Source of the DNA: CF-39 sp035651155
GTDB lineage: Bacteria > Chloroflexota > Limnocylindria > P2-11E
Direction of reading: 5' to 3'
Assembly (NCBI GenBank): GCA_035651155.1
Contig: DASRGG010000031.1
Location: 137,365-201,364, forward strand
Length of the DNA stretch: 64,000 nucleotides
Positions 51,940-60,645 of the stretch are shown here, piece after piece. The number at the start of each line of letters is the position of its first letter. Position 1 is the first letter of the stretch. The notes beneath the pieces are model-generated. The model did no database searches, was not told where the DNA came from, and saw only the letters and a list, made by a program, of their open reading frames with translations. The position numbers and the translations under genes are program-made.

Positions 51940-52410
51940 ATGCGGATCACCGATCGGTTCTCCAGCGAACACGACGTCTTCCTCGAGCAGCTCGAGGTGC
52001 TCGAGTCGCTGACCAGCTCCGGAGCGAGCGTCGAGGCGCTCACGTCGGCGATCCGCACGCTCGCGAAGCCGCTCCTCGTCCACGCGGAGGCCGAAGAGCG
52101 CGCGCTCTTCCCCGCCCTCGAGCCCTCCATGGGGGGCGACGGCGGGCCGCTCGCGATCCTCACCGACGAGCACGCGACGCTCCACGGCCAGATCGAGGAG
52201 CTCACCGGCCAGCCCGCGCGCGTCGACTTCGAGCGCGTCTTCACCCGATTCCGGGCGCTGCTGCGCGCGCACATCGACAAGGAGGAGCAGGTGCTCTTCC
52301 CCGCGGCCGCGCAGATCCTCGGCGACGACCGCCTCGAGCGGCTCGGGGGGAGCGGCCCCCGTTCAGCGGGCGAGGCGAGCGCGCGCGAGCGGCGCGCGAT
52401 GGCGGTCTGA
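51940..52410 (+). CDS. Hemerythrin HHE-domain protein
   Basis: 156 residues with the HHE cation-binding pattern: 'ITDRFSSEHDVFLEQLEVLE', 'LLVHAEAEERALFPAL', 'LTDEHATLHGQIEEL' and 'LLRAHIDKEEQVLFPAAAQI', giving the His and Glu ligands of a diiron site. These proteins bind or sense oxygen or repair iron sites. Placed first in a unit with ring-pathway enzymes and under the shared box, it may guard against oxygen (inference). AGGAGG precedes the ATG. Confidence 0.88.
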   Translation: MRITDRFSSEHDVFLEQLEVLESLTSSGASVEALTSAIRTLAKPLLVHAEAEERALFPALEPSMGGDGGPLAILTDEHATLHGQIEELTGQPARVDFERVFTRFRALLRAHIDKEEQVLFPAAAQILGDDRLERLGGSGPRSAGEASARERRAMAV

Positions 52411-52411
52411 G

Positions 52412-53488
52412 TTGAGCGGGCGCGCGCCGGTCTGGGATCCCGCCGCGGAGGAGCTCGCGACGACGATGCGCGCCGCGATCTTCACCGGTCCCAACGCGCC
52501 GCTGCGGATCGGGACCGTGGCCCGCCCGGAGCCCGCCGCGGGCGAGCTCCTGGTCAAGGTGACGGCCTGCGGCCTGTGTCACAGCGACCTCCACTACATG
52601 GATCACGGCGTGCCCACGTTCAAGACGCCGCCGCTCGTGCTCGGGCACGAGATCTCCGGCACGGTCGTCCGCGTCGGCACGGGCGTGGACCAGGCGCGCA
52701 TCGGCGCCAGCGTGCTCCTCGCGCCGGTCACGTCGTGCGGCGAGTGCGCGATGTGCCGCACCGGCCGCGAGAACGTGTGCGCCCGGCAACGGATGCTCGG
52801 CAACACCATCGACGGCGGCTTCGCCGAATACGTGGTCGCGCCGGCACGCGACGCGTTCGAGATCCCGCCGGACGTGCCGGCCGAGGACGCGTGCGTGATC
52901 GCCGACGCCCTCACCACCGCGTTCCACGGCGTCACGCGCCGAGCGAAGGTCGAGAGCGGCGAGACCGTCGTCGTCGTCGGCTGCGGCGGCCTCGGCCTGA
53001 ACGTGGTCCAGGTCGCGTCGCTCGTCGGCGCGCGCGTCATCGCGGTCGACATCGATCCGCGCAAGCTCGCGCTCGCGAAGGCGCTCGGCGCCGCGCTGAC
53101 GATCGACGCGCGCGAGGGCGACGCCGCGAAGCGCGTGCGCACCGAGACCGGTGGCGGCGCGGACGTCGCGATCGAGGCCATCGGCAATCCGAAGACGCAG
53201 GAGCAGGCGCTCGCGTCGCTGCGCACCGGCGGCCGCCTGCTGCTGCTGGGATTCGCGGCGGAGAACATGTCGCTCCCCGGGGGCCGCGTCACCTATCGCG
53301 AGCTCACCGTCATCGGCACCCTCGGTTGCCGTCCCATCGACTTTCCGCTCGTGCTCGACCTGGTGCGGCGCGGACGTCTCGCGCTGGCGCCGCTCGTGAC
53401 CCACCGCCACACGCTCGAGCGGATCAACGAAGGATTCGACGCGCTCCGCAGGGGCGAAGGCGTCCGGCACATCGCGGTGATCGGGTGA
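52412..53488 (+). CDS. had: Zinc alcohol dehydrogenase, 6-hydroxycyclohexene-carbonyl-CoA dehydrogenase type
   Basis: 358 residues from a TTG just after the hemerythrin stop; the ATG at 52466 ('MRAAIFTGPNAPLRIGTVAR') is the other choice and matches the usual N-terminus. Catalytic zinc ligands 'ACGLCHSDLHY' and 'LGHEISG', structural zinc Cys in 'CGECAMCRTGRENVC', NAD loop 'VVVVGCGGLGLNVVQ'. Medium-chain dehydrogenase of the Had/BzdX size. In the benzoyl-CoA route it oxidises 6-hydroxycyclohex-1-ene-1-carbonyl-CoA to the 6-oxo compound used by the Oah-type hydrolase. Specificity is inferred from context. Confidence 0.75.
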   Translation: MSGRAPVWDPAAEELATTMRAAIFTGPNAPLRIGTVARPEPAAGELLVKVTACGLCHSDLHYMDHGVPTFKTPPLVLGHEISGTVVRVGTGVDQARIGASVLLAPVTSCGECAMCRTGRENVCARQRMLGNTIDGGFAEYVVAPARDAFEIPPDVPAEDACVIADALTTAFHGVTRRAKVESGETVVVVGCGGLGLNVVQVASLVGARVIAVDIDPRKLALAKALGAALTIDAREGDAAKRVRTETGGGADVAIEAIGNPKTQEQALASLRTGGRLLLLGFAAENMSLPGGRVTYRELTVIGTLGCRPIDFPLVLDLVRRGRLALAPLVTHRHTLERINEGFDALRRGEGVRHIAVIG

Positions 53489-54264
53489 GCGTCGCGGCCG
53501 CGTCGACCGTGCGCGTCCGCGTGGACCGGGGCGTCGCGACGGTCACGCTCGATCGCCCGCCGCTCAACGTGCTGACGACCGCGATGCTGGGCGAGCTCGA
53601 CGCGACGCTCCGCGATCTGGACACGCTCGCCGAGCTGCGGCTCATCGTGCTGCGCGGCGAGGGTCGCGTGTTCTCCGCCGGCGTCGACGTGGGCGAGCAC
53701 ATCGGAGAGGCCCTCGGACCGATGCTCGACGCGTTCACGGCCGTGTCGCGCCGCCTGCTGACCGTGAGCGTCCCAACGCTCGCCGTCGTCCACGGCGCCG
53801 CGCTCGGCGGCGCCTGCGAGCTCGTCGCGCTCTGCGACCTCGCGATCGCGGCGGACGACGCCAGGCTCGGGACGCCGGAGATATCGCTCGGCGTGGTGCC
53901 TCCGGTCGGGGCGGCGCTGTTCCCCGCGCTCGTCGGCGCCCAGCGCGCACGCGCGCTCGTCCTCGTCGGCGAGCCCGTGCGCGGGACCGACGCCGCCGCG
54001 TGGGGTCTGGTGTGGATGAGCGTCGCGGGAGACACGCTCGAGGCCGAGGTCGCGCGGATCACCGAGCGGTTCCGATCGCTGTCCGCGGCGAGCCTGCGTC
54101 TCGCGAAGCGCACCTTCCGCGTGGCCGAGCTGGCGCACACGCCGGTCGAAGCCGTGCTGGCCGCCGACGCCGAGCAGCGGCGCACGCTGCCGCGCCTGCA
54201 CGACGCCGACGAGGGCCTGCGCGCGTTCGTCGAGAAGCGCGCGCCGCGGTGGCTGCACCGCTAG
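53485..54264 (+). CDS. dch: Enoyl-CoA hydratase family, dienoyl-CoA hydratase type
   Basis: 259 residues from a GTG overlapping the dehydrogenase stop. Crotonase fold: 'VATVTLDRPPLNVLTTAML', oxyanion hole 'EGRVFSAGVDVGEHIGEALG' and 'VHGAALGGACELVALCDLAI', then 'EISLGVVPPVGAALFPALVG'. The length equals cyclohexa-1,5-diene-1-carbonyl-CoA hydratases (about 258 residues) and the place directly after the dehydrogenase fits that step. Another enoyl-CoA hydratase specificity cannot be excluded by motif. Confidence 0.72.
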   Translation: MSVAAASTVRVRVDRGVATVTLDRPPLNVLTTAMLGELDATLRDLDTLAELRLIVLRGEGRVFSAGVDVGEHIGEALGPMLDAFTAVSRRLLTVSVPTLAVVHGAALGGACELVALCDLAIAADDARLGTPEISLGVVPPVGAALFPALVGAQRARALVLVGEPVRGTDAAAWGLVWMSVAGDTLEAEVARITERFRSLSAASLRLAKRTFRVAELAHTPVEAVLAADAEQRRTLPRLHDADEGLRAFVEKRAPRWLHR

Positions 54265-54321
54265 CGACCTCCCTCGCGCGCGGGTGTCGCGCTCGCGCTC
54301 GCGCCGTTAGGCTTCGCGGCG

Positions 54322-55719
54322 ATGGAGTCCGGCATCTACGTGACCTTCTTCGACTCCGGCGAGGCCTCCAACCGCGCGCTTCCACCCGTCGGACCGCTCG
54401 ATCGCGTGGTGGTGCGGCACCACGACCTCGTCGCCGAGCGCATCCCGCTCACGCAACCGCCGGACATGGGTGCCGACATCGCGCGCTGGCTCGAGGCCGA
54501 GCTCGAGCTCCAGCGGGCGACCGGCGAGGAGCCGGGCGGCCCGAAGCGCTCCGAGATGCGCTTCGCCGCGCGGGGCGGCGTCTACCTTCGCTTCGCCGTG
54601 TTCGGCGACCTGCGCGAGCGCGATCCCATCCCGGAGTTCGGCCCGTTCGCCGTCGTGGTCGTGGGACGCCGCGGCGTCGAAGGGGACGGGCAGCTCCTCG
54701 CGACGCGCACCTCCAGCGAGCTCGCGGCCTGGGAGCTGACCGGCCACGCGGGCGAGGTCGTGGGCACGCGCAAGCCCGACATCGCGCTCCGCACGAACGC
54801 GACGGCCTACCACCCGCAGATCGCGCCGGCCGCGCCGCGCGCCGGGCGGATCGTCGAGCCCGCGCCGCCGCCCGCGAGAAAGCTCGCCCCGATCGTCCTG
54901 CCGCCGACATCGCCCGCGGAGCCCGAGCCGCTCTTCCGGCAGGCGACGCCGCCCGAACGCGAGCAGTCCACGCCGCCGGCGGAGGAGCCGCCCGCGCTCA
55001 CACCGGGCGATCTCGCGCTCATCCAGCGCGTCGAGCAGCAACGCGCGGAGGAGACGCTGCGCGCGCGGATCCAGGACGAGGAGCGCCGCCGCCTCGGCGT
55101 GGACGAGAGCGACGACGAGGCGAGCACCTGGGCGATGCGCTATCGCGCGCAGCCGGCGAACGAGCAGACCGCGGTCGAGGCAGGCGGCGGCTTCGAGCTC
55201 GGCGTGCTCCTCTGGCGCCTCCGCTTCGCGATCATCGGTCTGCTCCTGCTCGGCGTCGGCGCGTACGGCTTCACCATGGTCCGGACCGGTGGCATCTCGA
55301 GCGTGCCGGGCCAGCAGGCGATCAAGATCGTGGGCATCGCGCAGAAGGTGAGCAGCCCACGCTGGGACTACATCGTCAACGGCGTGCAACGGACGGACAG
55401 CGCCGGTACGGCGAAGGCCCGCGGCGTGTTCTACGTCGTCCGCATCGGGGTCACCAACCGCGGCACCGAAGGCGCGCAGCTCTCGCCATCGGAGTTCGTG
55501 CTCACCGACGCGAACGGGACGGAGCACCGTGCCGAGGCGCTCGCGAGCGGCGCCTACTACGGTCCCGGCAATCCGCAGTCACAGTTCGTGTGGCCGCAGT
55601 CGTTCCCGATCGGGAAGAGCGCGTCGCTCGGGGTCGTGTTCGATGTCGATCCGAGCCTCGGTCGCGGGATGCAGCTGCAGATAGCGGATCTTCCGGACAC
55701 GCGCGTGAAGCTCGATTAG
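54322..55719 (+). CDS. Membrane-tethered protein with DUF4352-like domain
   Basis: 465 residues: a cytoplasmic N-terminal domain of about 165 residues, a Pro/Ala/Glu-rich linker with a charged coil ('RVEQQRAEETLRARIQDEER'), one membrane helix (about 303-325, 'FAIIGLLLLGVGAYGFTMV'), and an outer beta domain like DUF4352 ('GVFYVVRIGVTNRGTEGAQL', 'SEFVLTDANGTEHRAEALAS'). No enzymatic motif seen. It converges with and overlaps the ferredoxin-domain gene by 4 bp. Function unknown. Confidence 0.65.
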   Translation: MESGIYVTFFDSGEASNRALPPVGPLDRVVVRHHDLVAERIPLTQPPDMGADIARWLEAELELQRATGEEPGGPKRSEMRFAARGGVYLRFAVFGDLRERDPIPEFGPFAVVVVGRRGVEGDGQLLATRTSSELAAWELTGHAGEVVGTRKPDIALRTNATAYHPQIAPAAPRAGRIVEPAPPPARKLAPIVLPPTSPAEPEPLFRQATPPEREQSTPPAEEPPALTPGDLALIQRVEQQRAEETLRARIQDEERRRLGVDESDDEASTWAMRYRAQPANEQTAVEAGGGFELGVLLWRLRFAIIGLLLLGVGAYGFTMVRTGGISSVPGQQAIKIVGIAQKVSSPRWDYIVNGVQRTDSAGTAKARGVFYVVRIGVTNRGTEGAQLSPSEFVLTDANGTEHRAEALASGAYYGPGNPQSQFVWPQSFPIGKSASLGVVFDVDPSLGRGMQLQIADLPDTRVKLD

Positions 55720-57782
55720 CGGAACGGCTCCGCGCGCTTCAGCAGGTCCTCGAGACCGGGCTCGTTCGGATCGCGCGGCTTCCCGGGGTGGATGATCGCG
55801 ACCTGGCAGCTCTCCGCCGCCTCGACGAGATCCCTGTACGAGCCGGCGTTCAGATCCTTGATGTAGGCCTGCTTGTTCTCGTTGTACGCGAACATCCGCG
55901 GGTTCACGCCGGTGCACTCGTTGCACGTCGTGCAGCGCGGCGTCTCGATGTACGCCTCGTCGGACGACGGTGCCGCCGGCACCTCGGCGGGCGCGGGCGC
56001 GCCGGCCGCGACCGGAACGGCGGCGACCGCGACGGCCTCCGGGGCGGGCACGGCCGCCGGCACGGCCGCGTCGGCGCGCTCGCGCTTCAGGCCGTCGAGC
56101 TCGCGGAGCCGCCGCCATGCCTGGGCCGAGCGGCGCGTGAGCTCCGCGAGATGCTCGTCGACGACGACCTTGTGCAGCCCGGCGCGCTCGTCGACCGCGT
56201 ACACGAACGGCACGTCGCCGTCCGTCGCCGTCTCGAGCCATGACGCGATCGGTACGAGCCTCTCGTCCCACCGCTCGCGCCCGACGCGGGCGAGGCCGTC
56301 GGCGCGCCGTGGATCGCACAGCGCGAGGTCGGCGAGCGTGAACGCGACGTCCTCGCTGACGCGCTGCATGCCGCCGTCGGCGTAGGCGAGCTCGTGCGAC
56401 GGCCAGGTCCGCTCGGGCTGCGGGTCGTCGTGGAGCGCGAAGCGCTCCTTCCAACCGGTGCCGGCGGACGGGTCGTACGAGAACGTCGGGAAGGCACGCG
56501 ACTCCGTCGCGGCCGCGGCCACCAGGTAGGGCGGCAGCGACGCGGCGCTCTCCGGCGTCGGGACGAACACGCTGATGAGCGCGGCGCCGCGGAATCCGAT
56601 CGCCGCGCGGACGCGATCGCGGACCCGGTACAGCCGCGCGGCCGATGCCTGCAGCACGAACGCGTCGCCGAGGCCCATGGCGGTCGCCGCGAGCTGCGCG
56701 CCCAGGCCGAAGGCGTCGTCGGTCGCGAAGACGATCTTCAGCGGCGCGCCGCTCGTGAGCCCCTCGATGATCCGCGCGCGGCCGGCCATGTCGGCCCGGG
56801 CGCCGTCCAGGGAGACGAGGTAGTCCGGGAAGAGCGCCAGATCGTCGTCCGAGAGCGCGCGGTGATCGAACCGCGCGAAGTAGCCGTCGTGCTTCTCCTC
56901 GACGTACGCGCCCCGCAGCTCGAGCTCCGCGACGGCCATCGCGCGTACGAGATCGGCCATGGGTCCCCTGCGCTCGCGATAGGCCGCGAGGGCGTCCTCG
57001 ACGTGATCGAACGCGAAGACGTAGGGGACGTCCGCCTCGAAGAATCGCTGCGCGCGGAGCGTGGCGACCGTGCGCTCGATCCGCTCGCGCCGCGACGGGG
57101 AGAGCGCGCTCTCGCCCGATGGGGCGGAGAGCAGCTTCGCCATGAGGTCGAAGTCGAAGAGGTCCCGGTGGCGCGTCCCGACGCCCGCCCGCAGCGCGTC
57201 GGCGCGGCGCCCCTCCTGCGAGCGGAGGCGATCGGCGCGGACGAGGTCGGCGAGCCGGAGGGCGAGCGCGTCGATGGTGCGACGCATCGAGCGCGACTTC
57301 CGCTCCTGCACGGCGCGCCAGACGTTCGCGACGAAGCGCGACGCGACGTCGCCATCGCAGCCGACGAGCTGGCCGTCCTGACGCAGCGCGCTCCGTGCGC
57401 GGCCGGCGTCCTCGAGGAACGGCTCTCCGCGGCGCGGGGCGATGCGATCGGTCGCGCGCGCCCACAGGGCGCCGAGCGTGCCGGCCTCCCCGCTCGCGAG
57501 CATCGCGCGGATCTCGCGCTCCAGGCGCAGGACGTTGCGGCGCATCCGCTCGCCCGCGAGACCCTTGGGCGCGACCTCGCCGAGGAGCTCGTCCACGACG
57601 CCCGACAGCGGGACCGCGAACGGACCGTCGCCTTCGGGCGCGAGCAGGACGAGCGGGAAGTCGTACCGGAGCTTCGTGAGGTCGCCGAACCGCGCGAAGA
57701 GCGCGGGCCGAAGGCCGTCGACCGGGCCGAGGCCGCCGGACCGCGCGCCGGTCAGGTGGAAGAGGATCCGCTCCTCCATCAC
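55716..57782 (-). CDS. Large PFOR-like protein with C-terminal [4Fe-4S] ferredoxin domain
   Basis: 688 residues from a GTG at 57782 (ATG 57779 next). Most of the protein has no name I can give. About residues 380-480, 'FGLGAQLAATAMGLGDAF', 'ALISVFVPTPESAASLPPYL' and 'AAATESRAFPTFSYDPSAGT' echo the C-terminal part of pyruvate:ferredoxin oxidoreductases ('..SGYWPLYRYDP..'). An Ala/Pro linker leads to a ferredoxin-like end with CTTCNEC and a later Cys (617, 620, 623, 659), enough for one [4Fe-4S]. It is the last gene of the KorAB/Nfn-like operon, so it may carry electrons from KorAB to the ring reductase; inference. Confidence 0.6.
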   Translation of the reverse strand: MMEERILFHLTGARSGGLGPVDGLRPALFARFGDLTKLRYDFPLVLLAPEGDGPFAVPLSGVVDELLGEVAPKGLAGERMRRNVLRLEREIRAMLASGEAGTLGALWARATDRIAPRRGEPFLEDAGRARSALRQDGQLVGCDGDVASRFVANVWRAVQERKSRSMRRTIDALALRLADLVRADRLRSQEGRRADALRAGVGTRHRDLFDFDLMAKLLSAPSGESALSPSRRERIERTVATLRAQRFFEADVPYVFAFDHVEDALAAYRERRGPMADLVRAMAVAELELRGAYVEEKHDGYFARFDHRALSDDDLALFPDYLVSLDGARADMAGRARIIEGLTSGAPLKIVFATDDAFGLGAQLAATAMGLGDAFVLQASAARLYRVRDRVRAAIGFRGAALISVFVPTPESAASLPPYLVAAAATESRAFPTFSYDPSAGTGWKERFALHDDPQPERTWPSHELAYADGGMQRVSEDVAFTLADLALCDPRRADGLARVGRERWDERLVPIASWLETATDGDVPFVYAVDERAGLHKVVVDEHLAELTRRSAQAWRRLRELDGLKRERADAAVPAAVPAPEAVAVAAVPVAAGAPAPAEVPAAPSSDEAYIETPRCTTCNECTGVNPRMFAYNENKQAYIKDLNAGSYRDLVEAAESCQVAIIHPGKPRDPNEPGLEDLLKRAEPFR

Positions 57783-58759
57783 GCCCGGGCCCCCGTCTCG
57801 TCCGGCCAGATCGTGAACTTGTCGAGCTCCGCGTCGAGGCCGCGCCTCACCTGATCGGGCGTGCGCAGCGCGCCGGCGCGGCGCGTCTCCTCGTAGCGCG
57901 GGACGTCCGGGTTCCAGTAGAGGATGCCGACCGGGATCGGATCCTCGGCTGTCGCGATGTCGCGCGCGGCGGTGAGGTCCCGCGGGTCGTGCACGCGCTG
58001 ATTGCGGTACGTCCGCGAGATCTCGGCCGTCGGCGTGACGCCGTTCTCGTGCGTGAGCAGCATCGTGCGCTGCGGGTCGAGCACGTAGGGGTCGAACAGG
58101 CCGGGCATGAACTCGGGGCAGCGCTGGATGACACGGATGAACGAGAGCCCCTTGTGGCGATACGCCGCCGAGATCACCTGGTACAGGACGTCCGGGATCC
58201 AGTCCACGACCTGCGCGACGAACGAGACGTTCGCGACGCCGAGCGTGACGGTGAGCGGGTTGAGCGCCTCGAGGTAGCTGCCCTCGGGCGTGGTGTTGCT
58301 CTTCGTCCCCAGCGGCGACGTCGGGGAGACCTGCTTCTTCGTGAGGCCGTAGATGCGGTTGTCGTGGAGCAGGACGGTGAGATCCATGTTGTAGCGGACC
58401 GCGTGGATCCAGTGCGCCGCGCCGATCGAGAGGCAGTCGCCGTCACCGGTCGTGACGAAGACGTCGAGGTCGGGGCGCGACATCTTCACGCCCTCGGCTA
58501 TCGGGAGCGCGCGGCCGTGCAGACCGTGGAAGCCGTAGGTCTTCATGTAGTGCGGGAGGCGGCTGGAGCACCCGATGCCCGAGACGAACACGGTGCGCTC
58601 CGGCGCCAGGCCGTTGTCGCGGCAGAGGCGCTGCATCGCGGTGAGGATGGCGTTGTCGCCGCAGCCGTTGCACCAGCGGGGGACGCCGCTCTGGTAGTCC
58701 GACAGCTCGCGTGGCGGCTCGCCGGACCGCAGCAGGCACCGCACCGCGCTCGTCGTCAT
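57779..58759 (-). CDS. korB: 2-oxoacid:ferredoxin oxidoreductase beta subunit
   Basis: 326 residues. TPP-binding beta subunit: 'WCNGCGDNAILTAMQRLC', 'SGIGCSSRLPHYMKTYGFHG', the Mg-TPP motif 'VTTGDGDCLSIGAAHWI', and 'LLHDNRIYGLTKKQVSPTS'. The Cys at the start may ligate a cluster. With KorA it would oxidise a 2-oxoacid, probably 2-oxoglutarate, to the acyl-CoA and reduce ferredoxin. ATGA overlap with korA and GTGA with the ferredoxin-domain gene. Confidence 0.92.
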   Translation of the reverse strand: MTTSAVRCLLRSGEPPRELSDYQSGVPRWCNGCGDNAILTAMQRLCRDNGLAPERTVFVSGIGCSSRLPHYMKTYGFHGLHGRALPIAEGVKMSRPDLDVFVTTGDGDCLSIGAAHWIHAVRYNMDLTVLLHDNRIYGLTKKQVSPTSPLGTKSNTTPEGSYLEALNPLTVTLGVANVSFVAQVVDWIPDVLYQVISAAYRHKGLSFIRVIQRCPEFMPGLFDPYVLDPQRTMLLTHENGVTPTAEISRTYRNQRVHDPRDLTAARDIATAEDPIPVGILYWNPDVPRYEETRRAGALRTPDQVRRGLDAELDKFTIWPDETGARA

Positions 58760-60645
58760 CGCGCGCCCTCCGCGAGCTTGCGCCGCAGCGCCCGCGCGAC
58801 GCTGGACGGCTTGATCGGGCGGCCGGAGACGTCCGTCCAGCAATCGACGTCGACGAGGTAGCGCGCGCGGAGCAGCATCGCGAGCGCCGCGTAGCGCCGG
58901 TTCTCCTCGTCGATGAGCGGGCTGTCGAGGCGATCGCCCCAGCTCGATTCGACGGTCATGACCCGTCGGAAGCGCTTCATGATCTCGCCGATCCCCGAGG
59001 GCATCGGCTGGATGAAGCGCAGGTGCAGCGACGAGACCTTCTCGCCCTCGGCGCGCACGCGGTCGACGGCCTCCTCGATCGCGCCCCTGCTGCTGCCCCA
59101 CCCGATGACGAGGAGGTCGCCGGAGGGAGCGCCGTGCACGGGCGGGCACTTCAGAGTGCGCTGGAGCGCCGCGATCTTCAGGCTGCGGTTGCGCATGCCC
59201 TCCTCGTTGCTCTCGTGGTCGTACGCGACGTGGCTCAGCCGATCGTGCGCGAGGCCGGTCGCCGTGTGCATGCCGCCTGGCTGGCCGGGGATGAAGCGCC
59301 GGATGAGTCCGGTCGTGGCGTCCCAGTCGTACGGCTTGGCGCCGGCGGGGATCTCGCTCTGGTCCACCGGCGGCACGAGCCAGTCCTCGCTGAACACCGG
59401 ACGCGGGAAGGGCTGCTGCGCGGTCGCGAGGCTCGCGTCCGACAGCACCACCACGACGGTGTTGAACGTCTCGGCGATCTTCCGCGCGGTGATCATCGCG
59501 TAGAAGCAGTCCTCGATGCCGTCGACCGCCATCACGACCTTCGGCACGTCGCCGTGGCCGCCGAAGAGCGCCGCGAGGAGGTCGCCCTGCTCGGGCTTCG
59601 TCGGCTGGCCGGTGCTCGGGCCACCGCGCTGCACGTCGACCAGGACGAGCGGGATCTCCGCCATCACCGCGAGACCGAGGCCTTCCTGCTTGAGCGAGAG
59701 CCCCGGTCCCGACGTGATCGTGACCGCGCACTTCCCGGCGTAGGACGAGCCGATGGCGAAGTTCACCGCAGCGATCTCGTCCTCGGCCTGATGGACGACG
59801 CCGCCGACGCGCTCGAAGACCTCGGAGAGGTAGTGCGAGGCCGACGTCGCGGGCGTGATCGGGTACATCGCGCAGATCTCCATGCCGGACGCGAGGACGC
59901 CGAGCGCGAGGGCCACGTTGCCGTTCATGACGACCTGCGGCTCGGTCGCCGGCATGGCCGGGATCTCGTACTTGAAGTCGAGGTTGGCCTCCGCCCACGC
60001 CCAGCCCGCCTCGAGCAGCTTCACGTTCGCCGCGATGACCTTCGGGTCCTTCTTCCCGAACGTGCGCGCCACCTGCTCGCGCGCGAGCTCGAGATCGAAG
60101 GTGTAGATCGAGCACAGCATCCCGAGCGCGAACATGTTCTTGCCGCGCCGTGGGTCGCTGACGAGCTTCCGGCACTCCGCCTCCATCGGGATCTCGATGA
60201 CGCGGAAGCCACGCTTCACCAGGTCCGCCGCGACGTCGGCGTAGGACCGGGCGATGTCCGGATCGCGGTGGTCGCGCCACATCCGCTCGAGGAGGATCGT
60301 GCCGCCCTGCTTGATCTCACCCGCCTGCACGCGGCCGAGCAGCACCTGCTCGTTGAACGCGACGACCAGGTCCACCTCGTCGCCGCCGTTGGTGATGCGC
60401 CTGGATCCCAGGCGGATGCGGTTCCCGGACGCGCCGGCCACGCTGCGGGCCGGCGGCTGGATCTCCGCGGGGATGATCTCGACGGTCCAGATCCCGTTGC
60501 CGGAGCGCGCGGCGATCGCGGCGAACGACTGGCCGCAGCGCTGCGCCCCTTCGCCCGAGTCGCTCACGATCTCGACGACGTGCTCCTCGAGGCGCGTGAC
60601 GCGCTTCGCGGGGGCCGCCGCCTCGCGGACCAGCTCGGTGGTCAT
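58756..60645 (-). CDS. korA: 2-oxoacid:ferredoxin oxidoreductase, fused gamma-alpha subunit
   Basis: 629 residues. The N-terminal gamma-type domain (about 20-200, 'GEGAQRCGQSFAAIAARSGN') is followed by the alpha domain ('ALALGVLASGMEICAMYPIT', 'AEDEIAAVNFAIGSSYAGK', 'TSGPGLSLKQEGLGLAVMAE', 'QRGGPSTGQPTKPEQGDLL'). Fused gamma-alpha with separate beta is the two-subunit KorAB form. In Thauera and relatives such an enzyme reduces the ferredoxin that feeds benzoyl-CoA reductase. The start overlaps the NfnB-like stop. Confidence 0.92.
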   Translation of the reverse strand: MTTELVREAAAPAKRVTRLEEHVVEIVSDSGEGAQRCGQSFAAIAARSGNGIWTVEIIPAEIQPPARSVAGASGNRIRLGSRRITNGGDEVDLVVAFNEQVLLGRVQAGEIKQGGTILLERMWRDHRDPDIARSYADVAADLVKRGFRVIEIPMEAECRKLVSDPRRGKNMFALGMLCSIYTFDLELAREQVARTFGKKDPKVIAANVKLLEAGWAWAEANLDFKYEIPAMPATEPQVVMNGNVALALGVLASGMEICAMYPITPATSASHYLSEVFERVGGVVHQAEDEIAAVNFAIGSSYAGKCAVTITSGPGLSLKQEGLGLAVMAEIPLVLVDVQRGGPSTGQPTKPEQGDLLAALFGGHGDVPKVVMAVDGIEDCFYAMITARKIAETFNTVVVVLSDASLATAQQPFPRPVFSEDWLVPPVDQSEIPAGAKPYDWDATTGLIRRFIPGQPGGMHTATGLAHDRLSHVAYDHESNEEGMRNRSLKIAALQRTLKCPPVHGAPSGDLLVIGWGSSRGAIEEAVDRVRAEGEKVSSLHLRFIQPMPSGIGEIMKRFRRVMTVESSWGDRLDSPLIDEENRRYAALAMLLRARYLVDVDCWTDVSGRPIKPSSVARALRRKLAEGAR

